Part shown: piece by piece, positions 56,616 to 64,000 of the stretch | Layout of the letters: each line of letters begins with the position of its first letter | Position numbering within the stretch: position 1 is the stretch's first letter | Origin: Lampris incognitus | Lineage: Eukaryota > Chordata > Actinopteri > Lampriformes > Lampridae | NCBI RefSeq assembly: GCF_029633865.1 | Contig: NC_079222.1 | Location: forward strand, 34,079,434-34,143,433 | Direction of reading: 5' to 3' | Length of the DNA: 64,000 nt | Translations under genes and position numbers: made by a program | Notes under the pieces: generated by a model | Told to the model about the DNA's origin: nothing | Seen by the model: only the letters and a program-made list of their open reading frames with translations | Databases searched by the model: none

Positions 56616-57146
56616 CACTTACAGGTTAGCGCACACTTTGTGACCTCAGGGTTGCGCAACCTGTCCATTTTCTCAGAAACGTGTCGGTGAACAGCGGTTT
56701 TCCTTTTTCAACACTGCCCTGCGATGTGTCGCCCGCCCTTCCTGTTCGACTTTTCTTGTCAGACAAGACGAGTCCCGAGATGGTTTCTGCCCTTTTACCA
56801 CTATCACGGGAGAGATCTGTGACACATATGGCGACTCCGCCCACCTACTCAGTGTGAGCACATGCTGATCGGTATCGGTTCTTAGAAGGAAGTGTCGCAG
56901 TGTACGTACGTATGGAAAACCTCGTCAGGACAAGGGTGTGCTATCGCGGCATCTCTTCGAAGCTGAAATTACGAACCACATCTTTTTCCGCCTCAAAGGA
57001 TTTCCATCATATAGGTTAAAGTGACTTCTCTTGAACACGCAGCAGCTTGTGATTAAACATTGTTGGGAGTAGGGAGGGCATTTGTATGTGCATTCAGGTG
57101 GTGGTGGTGGTGGTGGCAGGGTCATGAGGGTCTCCAAAATACTTCC
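56616..57146 (+). repeat. Intronic duplicated block, copy 1
   Basis: A diverged direct copy of 59714-60252. Shared words, in the same order, include CATTTTCTCAGAAAC, CACTGCCCTGCGATG, GTTCTTAGAAGGAAG, ACAAGGGTGTG, TCAAAGGATTTCCATCA, GGGAGTAGGG and GGTGGTGGTGGCAGGGT. No coding frame is shared. It matches no other repeat family in the window. Confidence 0.8.
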
Positions 57147-57149
57147 TTT

Positions 57150-57348
57150 TTTTACCCCCCCCCCCAATTGTACTTGGCCAATTACCCCACTCTTCTCCGC
57201 CCCCCCCCTGCCAATCCGGAGGGGGGGGGGCTGCAGACTACCACATGCCTCCTCCGATACATGTGGAGTCACCTGACCCTTCTTTTCACCTGACTGTGAG
57301 GAGTTTCGCCAGGGGGACGTATCACATGGGGGGGGGGGGATCACGCTA
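57150..57348 (-). mobile_element. SINE family A, 3' part only (minus)
   Basis: From the C-run/ATTGTACTTGGCCAATTACC end to CGTATCACATGGGGG. The head is absent. It inserted at the end of the duplicated block. Confidence 0.8.
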
Positions 57349-58030
57349 ATTAGAAGCAGAGGGGTAATTTGTCAGTCAAGACAACCAGGGCTCCTTACAG
57401 GTTCACAAATGCGAGGCCTGTGGCAAAATCCAAGCTGCGGTTGTGAGTCACGAAAAAATTCATCTTGGTGCCAAAATTGGAAGGTTTCATTGATTTTTTC
57501 CCTCCACGAATGTCTATAATAACTCACAAGTTAAAACCCTGCCATTACTCAGTTCTGTTTGGCAGGGAACTGAGATTATTTTCCTCTCTCTGAAATAACG
57601 TCGACATAAAATCAGATAATGGTTCATTATGTAATGAATGCTCATCATCCATGGCCTCCACACACTGTTCAGTCTCTGCTTCACCCAACATGTGTAGGAA
57701 TGCTCCATCGTTGTGTGTGGCAGGCTGAGGTCTTGAGCGATGGCGGTAGACAGGAAGTAGAATGACCCACACAGGATGGGGTGTGGGGTTGGGAGGGGCT
57801 CAGGGCTGGGCTTCAGGGGAGTTTAGATCCGGGTTGTTCTGGCTGCACCAGGAAACCAGGTGGTCCGCCTCCTGCCTGTCAGCAGACTCGCCGCCCTCAC
57901 ATATGAATCCCATGGCTCAGGCTGTAACAATGTTTTAAGAAATAAAACAGTTAAATGAATTAAATTCCAAACAGTGCATTTGTATTAAATACACATAACA
58001 ATATAATAATAACAATAATAATAATTATAA
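57349..58030. other. slc4a4 intron 3, nothing recognised
   Basis: No supported feature. An (AAT)n run is near 58005-58025. Confidence 0.4.
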
Positions 58031-58165
58031 TCATCCATCCATCCATTGCCTTAACCGCTTATCCTGCTCTCAGGGTCGTGGGGATGCTGCAGCCTATCCC
58101 AGCAGTCATTGGGCGGCAGGCGGGGAGACACCCTGGACAGGCTGCCAGGCCATCACAGGGCCCAC
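58031..58165 (-). repeat. (GGAT)n-tailed repeat, minus
   Basis: ATCCATCCATCCATTGCC through GCAGCCTATCCCAGCAGTCA to GCCATCACAGGG. It forms an inverted pair with 58333-58467. Confidence 0.75.
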
Positions 58166-58195
58166 ACACACACACACACACATTCATTCCTAGGG

Positions 58196-58228
<33 letters not shown>

Positions 58229-58296
58229 TTGTATTTATATTAGTCCAGACATATAGGTCAGGTGAATCGGCCGTACTAAATTGTCCCTATGTTTGA

Positions 58297-58332
<36 letters not shown>
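58166..58332. repeat. Microsatellite spacer (CA)n, (AAT)n, (TG)n
   Basis: A CA run (58147-58172), an AAT run (about 58197-58228) and a TA/TG run (about 58297-58332) lie between the two inverted GGAT repeats. Confidence 0.85.
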
Positions 58333-58467
58333 ATCAGTCCTGTGATGGCCTGGCAGCCTGTCCAGGGTGTCTCCCCTCCTGCCGCCCAATGACTGCTGGG
58401 ATAGGCCCCAGCATCCCCGCGACCCTGAGACCAGGATAAGCGGTTTGGGTAATGGATGGATGGATGT
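58333..58467 (+). repeat. (GGAT)n-tailed repeat, +
   Basis: TCCTGTGATGGCCTGGCAGC through TGGGATAGGCCCCAGCATCC to TAATGGATGGATGGATG. It is the inverted partner of 58031-58165. A shorter piece (58664-58732) follows in the same orientation. Confidence 0.75.
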
Positions 58468-59025
58468 ATTCATATTATGTCAGGAATCCTCAACGTTGGA
58501 CCAAGCTATATGATGAAGTGTTTTGTACATTATAGAAAATCCCAATGACCTGACACTTTCAGCTGTGACGTGATAAGGGAAACATATTAAAGGTGCTTCA
58601 AATGACTAAAATTAAGCTGAAACACTGTAAAAAAACTACTGAGATAATCTGTTTTATACCAGAGACGACTGCTGGGCTAGGCTCCAGCATCCCTCGGCCC
58701 CAACTGGGATAAGCGGCTCGGATAATGGATATCAGAGACTGGAAAATGGATTTGATTCAGACAAACAATTGAGTACATACTGTCATGGACCCACGTCTAG
58801 TAAAGCAGTCATTTTCACATATTTCTATAACTTTTAAGAACTGAGTTTTACATGCACAAAAAAAAGGCACATATCTTCAGTCACTTTTTCACTTTCACCC
58901 TTTCCTTTACCCCTCGGGTTCGCCTATTTCTGAGCACCGCCCCTGGAATTATGTTTATGGCGCCACTACGTGCACACTGGGTATGTCAGTAACACTATAA
59001 AAATAGTACACCATCAACAATACAT

Positions 59026-59440
59026 GCGGCATGCTGGGCCAGTGGTTAGTGATGTCGCCCCACAGCAAGAAGGTGCTGGGTTTGAACCCCTGGGGTTGTC
59101 CAACCTTGGGGGGGGGGGTCATCCCAGGTCATCCTCTGTGTGGAGTTTGCATGTTCTCCCCATGTCTGTGGTGGGGTTTTCTCCAGGTGCTCCAGTTTCC
59201 CCCACCATCAAAAGAAACAGGCATGTTAGGGTGGTCAGTACTCCTGTCTTTGCCCCTGAGCAAGGCAATGGGAGAAGAACTGGAGCTGGTCCCCGGGCGC
59301 TGCATGAAGTCGGCGGCCCACTGCTGCTAGCTACACAGATCACAGCTAGGATGGGTTAATCTGCAGTAACTGAATTTCCCCAAGGGGGTTAAGAAAGAAA
59401 ACTTAATTTGATTTAATTCAGTTTAATATACAGCATCTGA
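59026..59440 (+). mobile_element. tRNA-derived SINE (family B)
   Basis: The head is GTGGTTAGTGATGTCGCC and the B-box GGTTTGAACCC. The body has TCATCCCAGGTCATCCTCTG and GCATGTTCTCCCCATGTCTG. The tail is TTTGATTTAATTCAG. It ends about 90 bp before the slc4a4 exon at 59528. Confidence 0.8.
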
Positions 59441-59527
59441 CTTCATACAAAACTGAGATCTTTCATGTTCCTCTACCTCAAATGCACATGTTGACCCCCT
59501 TACTGTTTTGTCTCTTCCCTTCTCCAG

Positions 59528-59660
59528 TCTCCCCAGCTGAAAGGATCAGGTTTATCTTGGGAGAGGAAGATGATGGCCCACCTCCTCCCCAACTCTTCAC
59601 AGAGCTGGATGAGCTGCTGGCTGTGGACGGGCAGGAGATGGAGTGGAAAGAGACGGCCAG
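59528..59660 (+). CDS. slc4a4: NBCe1 (slc4a4) coding exon at the start of the conserved cytoplasmic domain
   Basis: Encodes [20 protein letters not shown], then [20 protein letters not shown] and ETAR. This is the junction where A- and B-type NBCe1 become identical and the band-3-like cytoplasmic domain begins. The acceptor is TTCTCCAG and the donor GTGAGC. The next expected exon (starting WIKFEEK in the family) is not in the window, so the gene continues to the right. The assembled coding part in the window is about 133 residues of a protein of roughly 1,080. Confidence 0.95.
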
Positions 59661-59713
59661 GTGAGCAACCAAGCGGTGTCTTAAGTCCACGACGTCCCTT
59701 ACACAGTCCCGTT

Positions 59714-60252
59714 CCCTTACCGGTTAGCAGCCGCTTTGTGACTTCGGGGTTGCTCAACCTGTTCATTTTCTCAGAAACAAAAATGTCAGTAAGCAGTGGT
59801 CTTCCTCGAAAACACTGCCCTGCGATGAGTTGCCTTCCTTCCTGTTTGACTGCAGTGTCAGACAGGTTTATTCCAGTACCTGTACCACCATATCTAGGCT
59901 ATCATGAGGTAGATGTGTGACACATGCTGTGACACTGCCGATCTTCCCCGTATCGCCACAGTGACATTCTGATCACCATCAGTTCTTAGAAGGAAGCATT
60001 GCAATATATGTATGGAAAACTACTTCCATGACAAGGGTGTGTTACCGAAGCCTTTCCTCATAGCTGAAATTACAGCTACATCCTCGGGGGGCTAATTTTT
60101 TTTTCTATCTCAAAGGATTTCCATCAAATAGATTAAAATAAATGCTTTTTTTTTAACCCAATGTAGACTGTGAATAAAATCTTTTGGGAGTAGGGATGAC
60201 ACGTATGTTCGGGTGGTGGTGGCAGGGTAATGAGGATTTCCCAAAGACTTTG
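59714..60252 (+). repeat. Intronic duplicated block, copy 2
   Basis: A diverged direct copy of 56616-57146. It begins 54 bp after the exon at 59528-59660 and ends just before the RTE insertion. The shared words are listed under copy 1. Confidence 0.8.
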
Positions 60253-60312
60253 TTTTAAAGGAATTTCCAAAGTTGCCTGAAGATCTTTCACCTTTCCTTT
60301 GTGCAAAAGAGA

Positions 60313-61862
60313 GAGAGAGAGAAGGTTGGATGATGTGGGGATAGTGAATCAGGAAGTTCAGTGGATTAGCAAGGAGGAAGTGAGGGCAGCTATGAAGAGG
60401 ATGAAGAGTGGAAAGGCAGTTGGTCCTGATGACATACCTGTGGAGGCATGGAGGTGTTTAGGAGAGATGGCAGTGGGGTTTTTAACTAGATTGTTTAACA
60501 CAATCTTGGTAAGTGAGAGGATGCCTGGGGAGTGGAGAAGAAGCATACTGGCACCGATTTTCAAGAACAAGGGCGATGTGCAGAGCTGTAGCAACTACAG
60601 AGGTATAAAGTTGATCAGCCACAGCATGAAGATATGGGAAAGAGTAATAGAAGCTAGGTTAAGAGGAGAGGTGATGATCAGCGAGCAGCAGTATGGTTTC
60701 ATGCCACGAAAGAGCACCACAGATGCGATGTTTGCTTTGAGAATGTTGATTGAGAAGTATGGAGAAGGCCAGAAAGAGTTACCTTGTGTCTGTGTAGATT
60801 TAGATAAAGCATACGACAGGGTGCCAAGAGAGGAGGTGTGGTATTGTATGAGGAAGTCAGGAGTTGCAGAGAAGTATGTAGGAGTGGTGCAGGATATGTA
60901 TGAGGGAAGTGTGACAATGGTGAGGTGTTGGGTTGGAATGACAGATGGGTTCAAGGTGGAGGTGGGATTACATCAAGGATTGGCTCTGAGCCCTTTCTTG
61001 TTTGCAATGGTGATGGACAGGTTGACGGACAAGATCAGGCAGGCGTCTCCATGGACGATGATGTTCACCGATGACATTGTGATCTGTAGTGAGAGTAGGG
61101 TGCAGGTTGAGGAGAGCCTGGAGAGGTGGAGGTATGCACTGGAGAGAAGAGGAATGAAAGTCAGTAGGAGCAAGACGGAATACATATGCGTGAATGAGAG
61201 GGAGGACAGTGGAATGGTCAGGATGCAAGGAGTAGAGGTGACGAAGGCATTTGAGTTTAAATACTTGGGGTCAACCGTCCAAAGTAACGGGGCATGCAGG
61301 AGAGAGGTGAAGAAGAGAGTGCAGGCAGGGTGGAGTGGGTGGAGAAGAGTGTCAGGAGTGATTTGTGACAGAAGGGGACCAGCAAGAGTTAAAGGGAAGG
61401 TTTACAAGATGGTTGTGAGACCAGCTATGTTATATGGTTTGGAGACAGTGGCACTGACGAAAAGACAGGAGGTGGAGCTGGAGGTGGCAGAGTTGAAGAT
61501 GCTAAGATTTTCACTGAGAGTAACGAAGAAGGACAGGATTAGGAACGAGTATATTAGAGGGACAGCTCAGGTTGGACGGTTTGGAGACAAAGCAAGAGAG
61601 GCGAGATTGAGATGGTTTGGACATGTGTGGAGGAGAGATGCTGGGTATATTGGGAGAAGGATGCTGAATATGGAGCTGCCAGGGAAGAGGAGAAGAGGAA
61701 GGCCAAAGAGGAGGTTTATGGATGTGGTGAGGGAGGACATGCAGGTGGCTGGTGTGACAGAGGAAGACGCAGATGACAGGAAGAAATGGAAACGGATGAT
61801 CCGCTGTGGCGCCCCCTAACGGGAGCAGCCAAAAGTAGTACTAGTAGTAGCAGTAGTAGTAG
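60313..61862 (+). mobile_element. RTE-clade LINE, 5' truncated, open RT frame, 15-bp target duplication
   Basis: Flanked by TTTGTGCAAAAGAGA at 60298-60312 and 61863-61877. A single open frame of 506 codons (60299-61819) covers the reverse transcriptase and C-terminal domain. Counting from 60299: SNYRGIKL (98-105), VDLDKAYDR (166-174, catalytic Asp 167), GLHQGLALSP (223-232), MMFTDDIVIC (254-263, Asp 258 and 259) and WFGHVWRRD near the end. The N-terminal endonuclease is missing. In motif C the residue before D-D is Thr, where RTE proteins usually have Ala. The element ends with a (TAG)n tail (about 61837-61862). It has no upstream promoter or proper start, so it is a passive copy in intron 4 of slc4a4. 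Confidence 0.93.
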
Positions 61863-61877
61863 TTTGTGCAAAAGAGA

Positions 61878-62624
61878 ATCGTAGAGGGATAATTTGTCAA
61901 CACCTTTGGTGGCTCAATCCTATTCATTTACTCTGTCACGCTCAAACTGAGCCTTTAATAATAATAATAATAATAATGGATTGCATTTATATAGCACCCA
62001 AGTTCAATTTTAAATACAATTGATTTTAATTAAACTTTAATTTTAATTACACCATATAAGCGTCACTAATTGGACTTCTTTAATCAAACTCAAGCTATCT
62101 GTGTCCCGACTTCACCTTTTGCGACAAGGCTGTATTGTAGTAACTCGTTTGCTTATCGTTAACTATGTTCTGCTTTTTGTGGTTCTTGTGTAACTTCAAT
62201 GAAATGATCTCTCATTAATATAATTGTATACTCTGTGTCTGGCTGAATATAGGTAAGGTCTTAGGAGTTGATATTTGAACTTGGATCGTAGGGGAACATT
62301 CAACAGACCTGTCACCATTATCAGTGTCAGATCAGATCAATTGTGTTTAAAGTCAGTTTTGAAACAGAGCCGGTGTGCCGTGAAGAAAGATAATACATTT
62401 GGATGTTGAGAAGTATTGCTAGTTGGTTTGGTACTCCTCTATGTCTGTACAATAAACTGGTGATTATTCAGCTCTCTGCCCAGATATATGGATGGATGGA
62501 TGGATGGATGCCCAGATATATGCCCACTCGATTTATTGACCTGTCTTTCCTGAAGGCAGTTAAGCCGTGTCCATAGAGAGACACGTGGCTAGATGCTGGT
62601 AGGGCAGACATGACAGGTGAACGA
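61878..62624. other. slc4a4 intron 4, simple repeats only
   Basis: An (AAT)n run (61959-61977) is followed by GGATTGCATTTATATAGC, a common LINE-tail word. A (GGAT)n run is near 62489-62510. Otherwise nothing was recognised. Confidence 0.5.
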
Positions 62625-63222
62625 GTCTTGATGCGTGCTCAATAACCCAGGTAAGAAAATCAAAGAAGGTTGAATCGGTTCATCTGGACACAACGTTTAT
62701 TGACAGATACGTTTCATCACTCATCTAAGTGACCTCTTCAGTCTCAACTGACTGCAGGTACCCCCACCCTTATAAACAATCCAGTGGCATAACGGCCCAA
62801 ACCGACGATCGGGTTCATATGCAAATATGGGCGTGACCATGAACTAGAGTTTCAATGGCCATGTGTAAAATGACCATTGAATTCCTCTGTGAATAGTACA
62901 CATGGCCTTTGAAACTCTAGTTAGTGGTCACGCCATATTTGCATATGAAACCGATCGCTGGTTTCGGTCGTTATGCCACTGGGTTGTTTATAAGGGTGGG
63001 GAAACCTGCAGTCTCTTTATGAAAGTTGTGTAACGTGCATGGATAAGAAGACACGCTGGCCGCTGGCTCGCGGGTCTGACCCTTTAGTCGAGCGGTTAGC
63101 GATGTCTCCTGCGGTGCGGGCGATACGGGTTCGCTTCCCGGCCGCGGCAGTTCCTGTGGTTGCGTTGTCCCCCGAATTCGCTACAGTTGTGTCCAGATGA
63201 ACTGATTCAACTTTCTTTGATA
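62625..63222. mobile_element. Penelope-like 3' regions in head-to-head palindrome, SINE inside
   Basis: The left arm starts ATGCGTGCTCAATAACCCAG (about 62630) and continues TTGAATCGGTTCATCTGGAC, AAGTGACCTCTTCAGTCTCA, CCCTTATAAACAATCCAGTG and CATGAACTAGAGTTTCAATG. The right arm repeats these in reverse from about 62900 and ends CCAGATGAACTGATTCAACT. The palindrome is the longest of seven copies. A family C SINE lies in its right arm. Confidence 0.85.
63060..63175 (+). mobile_element. tRNA-like SINE (family C)
   Basis: GGGTCTGACCCTTTAGTCGA, GCGGTTAGCGATGTC and a B-box-like GGTTCGCTTCC. It is closely related to 20318-20425. It is inserted in the right arm of the Penelope-like palindrome. Confidence 0.65.
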
Positions 63223-64000
63223 CAGGTGAAAGAGTTCCTCTAACGCCGTTCTGAACAGGGTTACGCCTAGGTCTACTCAAGGTATCCCTATGTAGTCCTT
63301 TTTGGAGTACTTTCTACCGTCTCTGGCGGCGGAGGGCGAGGGGAACATGAAAGGGAAGGTAGATGACTCTAGGAGATGGATAGTCTCTGTCTGGCCAGGC
63401 TCCTCTTCTCTCAAGGGTTGGGTTTTAGGCATGTGGCCCATAACCAGGGGGATATTCTATCCTGGGAGGAAACTCCATCCCCAGGCTCTGGAGAATGGCT
63501 CTTTGTTTTGGTGACGTGAAAGGCATTATTAACAAGACAAACCCTGCCCTCAGTCTTGCATTCAAGGTTTAGCTGTGTCTGTTAGTGACTGAAGACTGGC
63601 ACAAGTATGCTGAAACACCGAAAATCACTGGCAGTCTTCCCAAGTTGGAATAATTTATTCTACCTTTCCAAGATGCCCAGCATCCATTATTTTCTCTGCA
63701 TGAAGTGGGGGCATTTCACAACATCCTGTGGTTGTTTTGTAAAGAAAGAGGATACTCCTGGTTGCCTTTAGTTTGTGGTTCCTGTTTGTGAAAGTGACTG
63801 TTTGTGTCCTTTTATTTCTATTGTGCACTGACCTTATTTATATCTAACTGAGATGACAAGAGTCAAAACAATTTTGAATAGTTAGCCAGTTAGCCAGTCA
63901 ACGGTTAACCGTCGAGGTGCCACTGTTTCATTCTGAGCAGGTCATGTTATGGACTTAAATATTTATCGACCAACATGGATCCGGACTCAAGTACGCCGAG
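63223..64000. other. slc4a4 intron 4, nothing recognised
   Basis: No exon of slc4a4 or other feature was found up to the window edge. Open frame 63302-63514 is unrecognised. Short GTTAGCCA repeats occur at about 63882-63895. Confidence 0.45.

Overview
This is a piece of a vertebrate chromosome, almost certainly from a ray-finned (teleost) fish. It has spliced genes with canonical GT/AG introns and vertebrate protein sequences. Its repeats are typical of fish: Rex3/RTE, L2/CR1-type, L1-like and Penelope-like retroelements, Tc1 and hAT DNA transposons, tRNA-derived SINEs and long microsatellites. The species cannot be named from the sequence.

Three host genes lie on the + strand in the order mob1b, dck, slc4a4, which is the order of MOB1B, DCK and SLC4A4 on human chromosome 4. 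(1) mob1b (Hippo-pathway kinase activator) is nearly complete: five coding exons between 6078 and 17230, a long 3'UTR and a poly(A) signal at 19306. The tiny first coding exon was not found. (2) dck (deoxycytidine kinase) is complete: seven coding exons from 21213 to 34884, with an 11.5-kb second intron full of transposons. (3) slc4a4 (electrogenic sodium bicarbonate cotransporter NBCe1, B-type N terminus) is partial: a CpG-rich promoter and first exon near 38.3-38.7 kb, then exons at 44368, 50232 and 59528. The gene runs off the right edge. The three genes act in unrelated processes (growth control, nucleoside salvage, acid-base transport) and share only conserved neighbourhood.

The rest is intron or intergenic DNA packed with transposons, many nested. 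Notable structures are: a 5'-truncated RTE retrotransposon with a 15-bp target duplication and an open 506-codon frame (60313-61862); a Tc1 fold-back made of two head-to-head 5' halves (30045-31241); seven copies of one Penelope-like 3' region, most of them palindromic; a Penelope-like coding remnant split by a SINE with a 14-bp target duplication (47828-49295); hAT elements with 8-bp target duplications, two of them apparently nested; and a roughly 530-bp intronic block present on both sides of slc4a4 exon 59528-59660.

No bacterial-type operon, CRISPR array, rRNA or functional tRNA gene was seen. I see no clear new biological system. The most useful leads are the in-frame upstream start of slc4a4, the duplicated intronic block, the palindromic Penelope family, the Tc1 fold-back and the head-only SINE copies.
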